Source: Prevotella sp.
GTDB taxonomy: Bacteria; Bacteroidota; Bacteroidia; Bacteroidales; Bacteroidaceae
Assembly: GCA_017623655.1 (NCBI GenBank)
Contig: JAGAON010000005.1
Coordinates: 1 to 64,000 of the forward strand
DNA length: 64,000 nucleotides
Direction of reading: 5' to 3'
This document shows positions 43,445 through 53,700 of this stretch, piece by piece (the first letter of the stretch is position 1; each line of letters begins with the position of its first letter). The notes under the pieces are model-generated. The model was not told where the DNA came from and searched no databases. It saw only the letters and a list, made by a program, of their open reading frames with translations. The position numbers were made by a program, and so were the translations under genes.

Positions 43445-45937
43445 TTATTTTAATAATCCTCCTGCATTGGTAGCCTCGTCATTAGGCATCAGGTCAATAA
43501 GTCCACAAGCAATTGGATGCAGCTTATCTACAGTAGGCTGGTTGTTTATCTCTTCCATACCTTTGTTCACTAATTGACGGGCGCGCGAACTGTCTTTCCA
43601 ACGTATGTTTGCAAAGCGACGTTGACAATCTTGAATTAGCCCCATACATTGATAAACCATAGTTATATGGACAAAAAGACTGTTGATGTGATCCAAAATC
43701 TCGCGTCCCATGCGCACATCTTTACTACGTATCACTTGGTCCGTTTGTGAGCGGAGTTGATTGACGATAGCCCCGGTCTTGTTGTCACCAAGTTCGTTTT
43801 GTGCTTTTTCAAGTCGTTCAAACTCTTCACGAAGCTCTTGTTCCAGTCGCTGCCATTCGGTGCTTTCGTCAAGGTCTTCAATCTTTCTAAGAACTTCTTT
43901 GAGATGTTGTAGCACCATTTTCTTTTCCGAACTATTAGCGGCTTCGTCTTTTACCTGTTCCAAGTCTTTTTCTACATCGTTGGTTGAAATGCCTGAAACT
44001 TTCAAACGGTTAATGCTTCTTTGAGCATCGGTAATACCTTTTTTAATAACGTTAATGGCATCTTCTATTGATTGCTTTTTGTTTGTATCAAGGGGTTTTT
44101 CAACCGATGTATCCGTTGCCGGGAAATGTACTTCTAACACCATTTGTTCAGACGAATCAACTTTTAATGTAACGTCAACAGTACTGTCAGAAGGAATCAG
44201 TTGTTCTACTTCATCTCCTGTTATTATCACGTCCCCTACATATTCATAAAGAGAGACGGGGCGATTCTCGGCTTCGCTAAAATCATCCACTTGGTAAATT
44301 GGAATAGTCAATTTATCGCTGTCAACACCAGGACGTAGCTGACTTGATGTCTTTAAGTCGTTTACCACACCGATTGCCGGTACAGGTTTGTTTTTCTCCA
44401 GACCACGGGCCATACGGAACACCTCACGTTTCTTTTGGGAGTCCCAAACGGCAATGCCTATATTGTAAGGTAATGGAGCAGCTCCGACTTTAGAACCCTG
44501 TATTATAGTAATTCCATCAGGGAAGCAAGGAAGGGTATTGCCTTGGGCATCATAGCACATCACAGTGAAAGAATTGGGCTTTCCCTCTATCAGATTAGCT
44601 TCAATCACATTACCGTTTCTGTCAATGTTTGTCTTTCCGCTTGACCATGCCTTATCACTGCGGACAAGTTCCACAAAGACCTCATTCAGTTTGGAATTCT
44701 TATTCAGTTTCACGCTAACCCATTCCGTGGTTTCCACGGATGTGGCTTCATATCCGACCTCAAGCTTTATGGTGTCAATTGCTATGTCTTCGTCGCTAAC
44801 CTCTGCGTCTGTTGTTGAAGCATACAATGCTGCACCTGTGGCTACGGCTGTCATCGGGTCGATACTTGTGTCAACATTGGGAGTAATCTGTTCTCTGAGC
44901 ATTTGACGGATAAGAGGTGAATGGGTTGGCCCGCCGACAAGAATCAACTTGTCAAGTTTTGATGAATCAAGATTGTTGCGCTCTAATAGTTTTTTACAGA
45001 TGTCAACAGCTTTCTGGAAATAAGGGCGCATTACATTAAACGCTTCATCTTGCGTCACAGTGAGGTCAAGTTCTATTTCCTCACCATCCTCGTCTTCACC
45101 AAGGTCTCCAAGGTTGGAAATAATATCCTCATGATCTTTGAAAGAAAGTTGGTTCTTTACATCCTCAGCGTATGTCTTCATGGCATCCCTAAGGATTTCT
45201 TTCTTCTGATTATTACTCAAATAGTTTTCTATGCTATAATTCTTTTGTAGATAAGGTACAATAATCTTATCAACAATAGCATAATCCAGGTTCTTGCCGC
45301 CAAGGTAGTTGTCTCCTTCGGTGTCGAAAACTTGCATGATGCCGTCTTCCACCTTTAACAGAGCCGCATCAAAAGTACCTCCTCCGAAATCAAATACCAT
45401 CCAAATACCATTCTTGGTATCAGTAGAAAGTCCGTATGCCATAGCTGCTGCGATGGGCTCTTGTAATAGTTCACAACGTTTGAACCCCGCCATCTTAGCG
45501 GCTTCCATAGTCGCTGTTTTCTGATTTACTGTAAATTTGGCGGGAACGGTGATAACAACAGATGATATGTTCTCATCTGTGACATACGATTTTAACGTTT
45601 TCAATACTTCTGCGGATAACTCTTCAGATGAAAAGTCTTTTTCAATATGGCTACTTGAATATTTTGTATTTGTAGCCATTGTACGTTTGAATTCAATGTA
45701 GGTGTTTGAAGTCCCCACCTGCCATGATTTTGTTGCGCGACGTTTGTCACTCTTCATATTGTTGTAAGCACCGTCACCTACTTTTACTGATTTCTTTTTG
45801 TTGAAAGACACACATGACGGCATAGTGTCTTTGAGTGTATCGCTTTTAATGATAACTGGTTCGCCTTTTTCCATGCGGCAGATGGCCGAATTGGTTGTAC
45901 CGAGATCGATGCCATAATCTATTTTTAATCTTGCCAT
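43445..45937 (-). CDS. DnaK-like Hsp70 ATPase, divergent long form
   Basis: An 830-residue Hsp70. The actin-like ATPase domain (about 1-390) has the phosphate-binding loops DLGTTNS (11-17) and FDFGGGTFD, and the second phosphate segment VGGPTHSP. The substrate-binding part is strongly diverged from DnaK and a long helical/coiled C-terminal region brings the total to about 200 residues more than DnaK (about 640). It is not the housekeeping dnaK: it lies between a GrpE-like gene and a repeat-protein gene. It likely works with the adjacent J-like and GrpE-like proteins on a dedicated client. Confidence 0.9.
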   Translation of the reverse strand: MARLKIDYGIDLGTTNSAICRMEKGEPVIIKSDTLKDTMPSCVSFNKKKSVKVGDGAYNNMKSDKRRATKSWQVGTSNTYIEFKRTMATNTKYSSSHIEKDFSSEELSAEVLKTLKSYVTDENISSVVITVPAKFTVNQKTATMEAAKMAGFKRCELLQEPIAAAMAYGLSTDTKNGIWMVFDFGGGTFDAALLKVEDGIMQVFDTEGDNYLGGKNLDYAIVDKIIVPYLQKNYSIENYLSNNQKKEILRDAMKTYAEDVKNQLSFKDHEDIISNLGDLGEDEDGEEIELDLTVTQDEAFNVMRPYFQKAVDICKKLLERNNLDSSKLDKLILVGGPTHSPLIRQMLREQITPNVDTSIDPMTAVATGAALYASTTDAEVSDEDIAIDTIKLEVGYEATSVETTEWVSVKLNKNSKLNEVFVELVRSDKAWSSGKTNIDRNGNVIEANLIEGKPNSFTVMCYDAQGNTLPCFPDGITIIQGSKVGAAPLPYNIGIAVWDSQKKREVFRMARGLEKNKPVPAIGVVNDLKTSSQLRPGVDSDKLTIPIYQVDDFSEAENRPVSLYEYVGDVIITGDEVEQLIPSDSTVDVTLKVDSSEQMVLEVHFPATDTSVEKPLDTNKKQSIEDAINVIKKGITDAQRSINRLKVSGISTNDVEKDLEQVKDEAANSSEKKMVLQHLKEVLRKIEDLDESTEWQRLEQELREEFERLEKAQNELGDNKTGAIVNQLRSQTDQVIRSKDVRMGREILDHINSLFVHITMVYQCMGLIQDCQRRFANIRWKDSSRARQLVNKGMEEINNQPTVDKLHPIACGLIDLMPNDEATNAGGLLK

Positions 45938-45950
45938 AATATTTGGATAT

Positions 45951-46862
45951 TTAAATGTTTTGACTTACTGTAATTTGAGCAGATTGTATCATCCTGCCGT
46001 TATAATTGATTTGTGGCTTAGTAACACCGGTTATTATTTGTTCACCTTCATTTAAGGTATCGTCAGGAACGAAGTTGGCTACCACCTTCATACCCTCGTT
46101 ATATGGTTTGCCAAGCATATCAATGATTTCATAACCATTTGCCATGAAGTTGTTTTTTATACGTTCTACAGCTTTGGACAGTTGTTTATATCCCTTTACA
46201 GAAGCATCCATCCGGGAAAGGTTAAGCTCAATGCGTACAATTTCGTCAGCTACTTTGAGGGCTAAAGAATGATCGGTTTCGTTGTTGTTTGTTGTTGTCG
46301 GTACATTCGCAATCTGTTGCTGAACCAAGGTCAGCATCTGGCTGTCCAGTTTTATGGAGTCTTCCTGCATCTTGGCTTGGGCGGACTGCAAAGCCTTTTG
46401 CGCCCTGCGAACCTCGTCAATGGAAGAGTCGCCTTTCTTTATCCGCTTTGTCAGATAAAGGAAAACAGCGAACAGGAATAGTAATATGGTGATAAATATA
46501 ACTCTTCCCCAAACGGTCCTGCGCTCTACTGTGGATTGGTTGGAAGCCACGGCATTGTCCGTTTTCCGAATCTTGTCACTGATAGTGGTGCGGTCCTTAG
46601 TCTGCGTTTCTTGCAGTTGTCCGCATACGTTTTTAATACTGTCTAAACTTTTATTCAGAGTCTCGTTGCGCTGGGTCAACATTTCCATGTCTTGTTTGTG
46701 CTGCCGAGTGACAGTCAAAAGTTTCCTGTCCAAGTCTTCACGCACCAAGATTGTCATCTTTTCCATTACGTAATTCTCATTACTTCTCGTTTGGCTGGTT
46801 GCCGACATAGAGAAGCAACACACAGCAAAGACGCTTGCTAAAATTCTTTTTGCTTTTTCCAT
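45951..46862 (-). CDS. Membrane-anchored GrpE-like protein
   Basis: A 303-residue protein with a signal or anchor segment near the N terminus (about 5-22), a coiled-coil region (about 35-115), a clear membrane helix (about 120-138) and a second coiled coil. The C terminus (about 238-303: GYEIIDMLGKPYNEGMKVVA, GRMIQSAQITVSQ) has the pattern of the GrpE beta-domain that contacts the Hsp70 nucleotide-binding domain. This supports a nucleotide-exchange role for the neighbouring DnaK-like protein. GrpE proteins are normally soluble, so a membrane form is unusual. The GrpE assignment is by pattern. Confidence 0.6.
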   Translation of the reverse strand: MEKAKRILASVFAVCCFSMSATSQTRSNENYVMEKMTILVREDLDRKLLTVTRQHKQDMEMLTQRNETLNKSLDSIKNVCGQLQETQTKDRTTISDKIRKTDNAVASNQSTVERRTVWGRVIFITILLFLFAVFLYLTKRIKKGDSSIDEVRRAQKALQSAQAKMQEDSIKLDSQMLTLVQQQIANVPTTTNNNETDHSLALKVADEIVRIELNLSRMDASVKGYKQLSKAVERIKNNFMANGYEIIDMLGKPYNEGMKVVANFVPDDTLNEGEQIITGVTKPQINYNGRMIQSAQITVSQNI

Positions 46863-46874
46863 AACTATGATTTT

Positions 46875-48440
46875 TTAATGTTCTTTTCCTCCTATAATCA
46901 ATCCTAATACAAATAATACAATGATAATTCCAAGAATGCAACCCACAACACCACCACAAATAGTACTAACAACGCCTCCAATTATTAGAAGACCGGCTAT
47001 ACAAGACCATGTATCATTTGTGGAATCGGGTGTGGAAATTGTTGTGGAATCAGGTGTGGAAACTTTTAATTGTCCGCATATATTTTTTAGTGTAGCACGA
47101 TTTTCTTTGTATCTGTTCTTCTTAAAGTCAGGTTCCATATCAAACTTATCCATCAAAACAATTATTGGCCAAGCGGCTGTTAAGATCTTTTTTAGATTTT
47201 CTATTTTTGAACGTGCAGCATCAGCATCATCAAATATTATTGTATGTATTGTAGATTGTGCTTCATTTACCTTTTCTATTAGGCAATTCAGCGCATTGTT
47301 TATAACTTGCGTAGATAGTTTTAGATAATAAGCATTCTCCGCGCCAAGTTCTTTCTTAATCACATCCAAGTGAGGCTTGGTCTTTTCCAGTAAGATTTTA
47401 GCTTCGTACAGACCTTTATGTGACTGTCGAAATATACCCAGTTCCTTTTTTATTTCCTTATCTTTTTCTGACACCTCTGCCGGAGGCAATTCGTCTATGA
47501 TTCTCTGTAATACATTCATATTTTCCTTACAGCGACTTCTTGCCATGCTGCCTACCACCACAGACTGCGCATATAATAGAAGTTCCATCGCCTTATGAAC
47601 CGCATTGTCAGACTTGATGTCATTATAATAGTCGATGCTGCATTGCAAGATCTCCAGTCCCAATTTGTCCGCAATCATCTGATATTGCAAATCTGATACA
47701 GGAAGTAACTCTTTTAGTTGTGCAAGTGTTGCTTGTGTTTCGTTTTTCAATTTCATTCCGGCATTATAACGTATAGCACCATGTGTTCCCTTTGGCGCTT
47801 TTGCTGAGTCTATCGCTGATTGCAACGCTGCTATTAAAGGTTTTACGGCCTGACTACTTACATATTGTCGCCACTCGTCATTGGGAAGGCATGGCATAAT
47901 GTCTTTTACACCGACGGAGGAGCAAAGCTCATCAAGAAAGATGTATTCAGCTTTATCTATAACCAAAGTATGATTCTCGCCCAAAACAAGGTTTACAAAG
48001 TCCGCAGAATAAGAGTGATAAAGTTTTTCCGCTAATGCAAGAGCCTGCTTATAGTCACTGATTATCAGTGCGCACACTATCCGGTTTTGTAGTGAGGAGA
48101 CATTCTCTTTCTTCTCCCAAATGGACTTTGCACTGTCAATATTCCCCGCTGTCAGGTGGTTCATTGCTATATCATCAAAAGGGGTAGCCTTTATGAACCA
48201 GAATTGTGCGTACCTGAATTGGTCGTTAGGTAACGTCAACTCTGCATCAGCATTCGCCACCGTGTCGGCAGTTCTGTTTATAGAAGGAAGCGATGTTGGC
48301 AGATCTAAGGCGAACGATATGTCTTTCCCCACTTTCAGAAAAGCTTTCAGTCTGTTATGGTTCGCCACTCGTTCTTTTGTAGGCGAGTTAGAATATATGC
48401 CTAAAAGACGATAAGGATTGTTTCGTATTATGTTCAGCAT
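46875..48440 (-). CDS. J-domain-like membrane protein, first gene of the operon
   Basis: A 521-residue protein. The opening (NIIRNNPYRLLGIYSNSPTK) resembles a J domain, but the diagnostic HPD tripeptide is absent where expected (RVANHNRLKAF). Middle parts are helical, TPR-like. A C-terminal double membrane helix (about 478-516) anchors it with the bulk in the cytoplasm. It is the first gene of the six-gene operon and would present clients to the DnaK-like protein, if the degenerate J domain still functions. The start ATG at 48440 was chosen over the TTG at 48446. Confidence 0.6.
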   Translation of the reverse strand: MLNIIRNNPYRLLGIYSNSPTKERVANHNRLKAFLKVGKDISFALDLPTSLPSINRTADTVANADAELTLPNDQFRYAQFWFIKATPFDDIAMNHLTAGNIDSAKSIWEKKENVSSLQNRIVCALIISDYKQALALAEKLYHSYSADFVNLVLGENHTLVIDKAEYIFLDELCSSVGVKDIMPCLPNDEWRQYVSSQAVKPLIAALQSAIDSAKAPKGTHGAIRYNAGMKLKNETQATLAQLKELLPVSDLQYQMIADKLGLEILQCSIDYYNDIKSDNAVHKAMELLLYAQSVVVGSMARSRCKENMNVLQRIIDELPPAEVSEKDKEIKKELGIFRQSHKGLYEAKILLEKTKPHLDVIKKELGAENAYYLKLSTQVINNALNCLIEKVNEAQSTIHTIIFDDADAARSKIENLKKILTAAWPIIVLMDKFDMEPDFKKNRYKENRATLKNICGQLKVSTPDSTTISTPDSTNDTWSCIAGLLIIGGVVSTICGGVVGCILGIIIVLFVLGLIIGGKEH

Positions 48441-49038
48441 TAGCAACTGATTTTGTTCGTGTCAGCTGACTCCATTGCTGGCATAATTCATTATGAAAAG
48501 GTGTTTTTTCATACATATAAAAAACGTGGAGCCTGTCTGTTACTCGTTCCACTATGTAAGGCCTTCGCATTGCCCAGTTAATCGAAACGAGCAACGCCGA
48601 AAGCCCCCACGCTGAGTTATTATATATATGACCCAATATCCGTCCAAATTATCGGATAGATATTGCAGGCAGTATATAATACACCCTGTGGGACATTTCT
48701 CGTTGCTTTGTTTTTGATTAACTTGGAGAGTTTGCGAAGTTCTACATAGTCAAAACCAAAGCGTCAGAAACGCCTCTAATATGTACATCCCACCCATAAC
48801 CTCATCTTCTTAAGAAAGAAGATCAGCGTGGATAGGCGGTGTAAAGTTACAAATAAAAATCGAAAATTATCCTGTATTAGGGTTAAAAAAATAAAATGAG
48901 TTAAAATTATTCCGCAGACCAATATTTTTATTTACAATGTTATTGCATAATCCAAAAAAATATCATATATTTACAATCTTTTATGTTTTCCAAGTTCAAA
49001 GTGTGCGTAAATATTCATAACGGTTTAACACATTGCAA
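48441..49038. other. Gene-free region upstream of the Hsp70-like operon
   Basis: About 600 bp without a supportable gene. It includes hairpins (GTTTTTT/AAAAAAC around 48500-48530; CGTGG near 48528 with CCACG near 48609) suggestive of a structured leader or small RNA on the minus strand. A possible weak -7-like box (TAACTTTA, minus strand, 48849-48842) is present. AT-rich sequence continues to the GNAT start. It may hold the operon promoter and leader. Confidence 0.4.
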
Positions 49039-49572
49039 ATGAAAATAAATATAAGACAGGAGCGGGAAGGGGACTGTCCCGCAATACACGCGTTGGTTGA
49101 GGCCGCCTTTGCCGGTATGCAGGAGAGCGACCACAGGGAGCAGTTCCTCGTGCAAAGGCTGCACGGGGCGGACACGTTCATACCGCAGCTGTCTCTGGTG
49201 GCGTAGACGGACGGGGGAATCATAGTGGGATATATATTGCTTACGGAGGTGGAAATCGTGTCGGAAGGCGGCGTAGTGCCGTCGTTGGCCGTCGCTCCTC
49301 TTGCCGTCTCGCCCGGGTTTCAGAACCGAGGGATAGGCGGAAAGCTGCTCATGGAAGCCCACGGCAGAGCCGCTTCGCTCGGATATGGCACGGCTGTCTT
49401 GCTTGGGCACGCGGACTATTATCCGCGTTTCGGCTACCGCACGGCCGTGGACTGCGGCATAACGTTCCCCTTTGACGCTCCGCATGAGTGCTGCATGATT
49501 GCGGAACTGCTGCCCGGTGCCTTGGACGGCCTTGCCGGGACGGTGCGTTATCCCGGCGCTTTCTTTGAGTGA
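49039..49572 (+). pseudogene. GNAT acetyltransferase with in-frame TAG
   Basis: A 534-bp GNAT-family reading frame. It opens MKINIRQEREGDCPAIHALV and continues after an in-frame TAG codon at 49204-49206 (codon 56) in the same frame to the TGA at 49570-49572. The second part holds the acetyl-CoA loop QNRGIGGKL and a PRFGYR C-terminal motif of YhbS-like acetyltransferases. A single base change from GAG would restore a full-length gene of about 177 residues. It is most simply a pseudogene; suppression of UAG is possible but unsupported. Confidence 0.8.
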
Positions 49573-49595
49573 ACAAATTTACACAGTAGTTTATC

Positions 49596-50421
49596 ATGAA
49601 CAAGCAACTTGCGATAAGAAACAGCACCGTGGAGTTCCTCATCTTCCAAACGGAAGGAAAAGAGGACGGGGTGCAAGTGGTGTACCGGGAAGAAAACATC
49701 TGGTGCACTCAGAAGGCTATGGCGCAGCTGTTTGATGTCGGGATACCGGCTATAAGCAAGCATCTTAAAAATGTCTTTGAAAGCGGAGAACTAATGGAAG
49801 AGTCAGTTATTTCCAAAATGGAAACAACTGCTACTGACGGCAAGAACTATAACACTACATTTTATAATCTCGATGCCATAATAAGTGTAGGGTATCGTGT
49901 TAACAGCGTCCGCGCCACTCAGTTCCGTCAGTGGTGTACGTCTGTTCTGCGGCAGTTTGCCATCCGTGGATATGTGATTGACAAGAAGCGGATGGAGAAC
50001 GGCTCGTTTACCGGAAAGGATTATTTCGAGCATCTGTTGGCCGAGATTCGTGAGATACGCCTCAGTGAACGCCGTTTTTATCAGAAACTTACGGACATAT
50101 ATTCAACGGCGATAGACTATAACAGGGACGCTCCGACCACACGGCTGTTCTTCAAGAAAGTGCAGAACAAGATACATTACGCCGTGCATGGCCCTGCGCC
50201 ACATACCTATGACTATGGAGGACTGGGCAAAGCGCATCGACATCATTCTTGAGGCAACCGGTGACGCGGTTTTAGTTGATGCCGGGAAAGTCTCTGCTGA
50301 GTTTGCCAAGAGCTTTGCCGAAACCGAATTTGAGAAGTACCGCGTCATTCAAGACCGTCTTTTCCGGTCAGACTTTGATCGTCTTGGCAATGATGACAGC
50401 CTGTTGTTGGATTTTGAATGA
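49596..50421 (+). pseudogene. RhuM family gene with internal deletion and frameshift
   Basis: RhuM-type proteins are about 330 residues. The first 218-residue ORF (49596-50252) matches the N-terminal two thirds up to the KIHYAVHG motif. An overlapping ORF in the +1 frame (from about 50188 to 50421) then encodes the family's C-terminal part (PMTMEDWAKRIDI, EFEKYRVIQDRLFRSDFD). The junction at about 50190 (CATGGCCCTGCGCCACATAC) lacks the ~65 residues normally between, so a deletion joined the halves out of frame. RhuM proteins are accessory genes of unknown function, often near mobile DNA. Confidence 0.75.
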
Positions 50422-50441
50422 CAGGTTAATCCACTGTGGCT

Positions 50442-51602
50442 TTACCGTTCCTGCCGGCTTGTGTAGAATTTCCTGTTCAGCTTTCCGTTGTCCGTCCGCT
50501 CTATGCGGGCGACCTGCCGGTATGTCAGCGGCACCTTGTATCGCTCCGTCAGGCGGCCGGCTATGTGGCGGGCTATGGCGCGCTTGTCGAAGGCGTGGCC
50601 CTCGGCGGTCACCACGAGCAGCGCCGGAGCCTGTCCGAGGATGGGGTGGGGCAGGGGAATGCAGATGCAGTCACTGACGGCGGGCAGCGACAGTGCCGCC
50701 TCCTCCACCTCCGTGGGAGCCACCTTGTAGCCCCCGACGTTGATGATGTCGTCGTTGCGGCCGAGTATGTGGAGCATCCCCTCGCCGTCGATGAAGCCGT
50801 TGTCGTTGGTCACGAAGACGCCTCCGTGCGGCGGGACGGGGTCGGGTTCGTAGCCTGACATCAGCGTGTCGCCCCCGCAGGCTATGCGGCCGTCGGGCGT
50901 TATGGTGACGCTTGAGTGCGGCAGCGGCTTGCCCAGACAGCCCGGCAGGCAGCGGCCGTCGTTGTAGTTGTATGTGGCCACGACGCCCGTCTCGGTCGAT
51001 GCGTAGGTGTTATACAGCCGTGAGTGGGGCAGCAGCCGGCACAGGTGCTGCATATCACTGTGTGGCATGGGTGCCGCCCCGGTCTCTATGAAGTCTATCC
51101 TGTCGGCGTATCTCGCCAGCCGGCCGGCGGAGAATTGCAGGAGTATGCGTATGTTGGCCGGCACGAGGAACGTGGCGTACCTGCGGCCGGGCAGCAGTTC
51201 GAGTGCGGCGAAGAAGGCTTCGGTGTCCTTCATGCCGTCTTTCAGTATGAGCAGCGTGCCCCCTGTGGCCAGCACGGGGAATATCTTTGACCAGCATCCG
51301 AGGTGTGTCATGTCCCCGGCGATGATGAATGCGGTGTCCTCCGTGTATCCGTGTCCCCGTATCAGGTTGTCGGTGTTTGCCATCATGGCCTTCTGGCTTA
51401 CGACGACGGTTTTCGCCTTGCCCGTCGTTCCCGTGGTGTGCAGGCGGAAGTCGCCTTCCCATGACGTGCCGAGCAGCGGCAGCGGCAACGGTTCCGCGTT
51501 CCTCATGCGCCGGTAAAGCTCGGCGTATGTGATGCTTTCCTCCCCGCATATCACGGCGACTTTGTCTTGTCTCTGGGCTTTTATCTTGTTCAGTATGGTC
51601 AT
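50442..51602 (-). CDS. AMP-ligase (adenylating acyl-ACP synthetase)
   Basis: A 386-residue ANL-superfamily enzyme. The P-loop-like motif TTGTTGKAK (56-64), YASTETG (ATP motif), GRNDDIINVGG and the C-terminal catalytic-Lys motif GKLNRK are all present; length is below the usual ~500-550, so the N-terminal sub-domain is reduced. In aryl-polyene and flexirubin clusters such short ligases load a starter acid onto a dedicated ACP, which here is encoded about 370 bp upstream (51970). It is the most distal gene of the cluster in the direction of transcription. Confidence 0.85.
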   Translation of the reverse strand: MTILNKIKAQRQDKVAVICGEESITYAELYRRMRNAEPLPLPLLGTSWEGDFRLHTTGTTGKAKTVVVSQKAMMANTDNLIRGHGYTEDTAFIIAGDMTHLGCWSKIFPVLATGGTLLILKDGMKDTEAFFAALELLPGRRYATFLVPANIRILLQFSAGRLARYADRIDFIETGAAPMPHSDMQHLCRLLPHSRLYNTYASTETGVVATYNYNDGRCLPGCLGKPLPHSSVTITPDGRIACGGDTLMSGYEPDPVPPHGGVFVTNDNGFIDGEGMLHILGRNDDIINVGGYKVAPTEVEEAALSLPAVSDCICIPLPHPILGQAPALLVVTAEGHAFDKRAIARHIAGRLTERYKVPLTYRQVARIERTDNGKLNRKFYTSRQER

Positions 51603-51639
51603 AAGGAAATGTGTTGGTTGGTAATGTCCCTGTAAATGT

Positions 51640-51960
51640 GTCCCTGCGAAACCCCGAAGGGGTGACAGATTACAGCCCAGGGTGCGAACCCTGGGGATTT
51701 GTCAGGTTGATGAAAAAAACGTATCGGCACCCCAAAGCCGGCAGGCGAGGAGGCCGCAAGACCGACGAGGGGTGTGGAATGAATCCTTGTTTTTATCGTA
51801 TTGCAATATTCGTTTTCTTGTATTCTTTTACACCCCTCGTCGCACTTTGTGCTCCTCGCCTGACGGCTTTGGGGTACCGATACATATTATCGCCATAATA
51901 TCCTAACCCAGGGTTCACACCCTGGGCTGTAATCTGTCACCCCTTCGGGGTTCGCCGCTG
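51640..51960. repeat. Palindromic dispersed repeat, copy f (PAL1)
   Basis: A PAL1 copy between the AMP-ligase and ACP genes. It keeps the ACCCCGAAGGGGTGACA ends and the GGCGAGGAGGCC inner arm, but the small hairpins read CCCAGGGttcacaCCCTGGG (51907-51926) and a GGTGCGAACC-type mate. This differs from the GATAGGG version elsewhere while preserving base pairing. Confidence 0.82.
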
Positions 51961-51969
51961 GTGACAGAA

Positions 51970-52197
51970 TCATCCTTCCGCCTCCATCTTCCCCTTGACA
52001 AGGTTGACGATGGCGTCGAGAGACATGAAGTTCTTTGGCGTGACGTCGGTAGAGTCGAGGGTGATGTGGTATTCCTCCGACAGCAGCATCATGACTGTCG
52101 TTATGTCAAGCGAACTGAGTTCGGCGAAGAGGAAGTCCGAGTCGAGGTCGGCAAGGGGCAGCGCATCTTCCAGTATGGCGCGTATTCGTTGTTTCAT
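51970..52197 (-). CDS. Acyl carrier protein
   Basis: A 75-residue ACP. The prosthetic-group motif is S28-S29-L30-D31 (usual DSL), with Ser29 the likely phosphopantetheine site. The rest has the four-helix ACP hydrophobic pattern. It lies beside the AMP-ligase, with a dehydratase, GT2-acyltransferase and MMPL exporter on the same strand, as in aryl-polyene/flexirubin clusters, where a dedicated ACP carries the growing polyene. The gap of about 370 bp to the ligase is filled by repeat sequence. Confidence 0.85.
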   Translation of the reverse strand: MKQRIRAILEDALPLADLDSDFLFAELSSLDITTVMMLLSEEYHITLDSTDVTPKNFMSLDAIVNLVKGKMEAEG

Positions 52198-52239
52198 CGT
52201 GTCGTCTTCAATTATAAATTATTAATTATACATTATAAA

Positions 52240-53490
<1,251 letters not shown>

Positions 53491-53506
53491 TTAGGTGCTG
53501 TTTGTT

Positions 53507-53700
53507 TTTGGAGTTAATGGGAGTTAGGGGAAGTTATACGGCTTATGCCGTAGGGAGTTAACGGACGTATGTAGGGACGCACCTTGGTGCGTCCGTTTCG
53601 TTATCGGTGGTGCGGACGCACCAAGGTGCGTCCCTACATACGTCCGTTAACTCCAAACTAACTCCCGATAACTTCCTGTTAACTCCCCGTTACCTCCTCC
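53507..53700. repeat. Nested palindromic element overlapping the MMPL 3' end
   Basis: A perfect nested palindrome: GGACGCACCAAGGTGCGTCC cores (53571-53640 region) flanked by GTTAACTCC-type arms shared with the MITE-like family. Its right edge extends into the last codons of the MMPL gene (stop at 53679). Related hairpins occur at 58750 and 61592. Confidence 0.75.

Noticed and set aside
48388-48636. 82-residue minus-strand ORF upstream of the Hsp70-like operon
   Set aside because: Low support: overlaps the J-like gene start and the structured region; no domain recognised.
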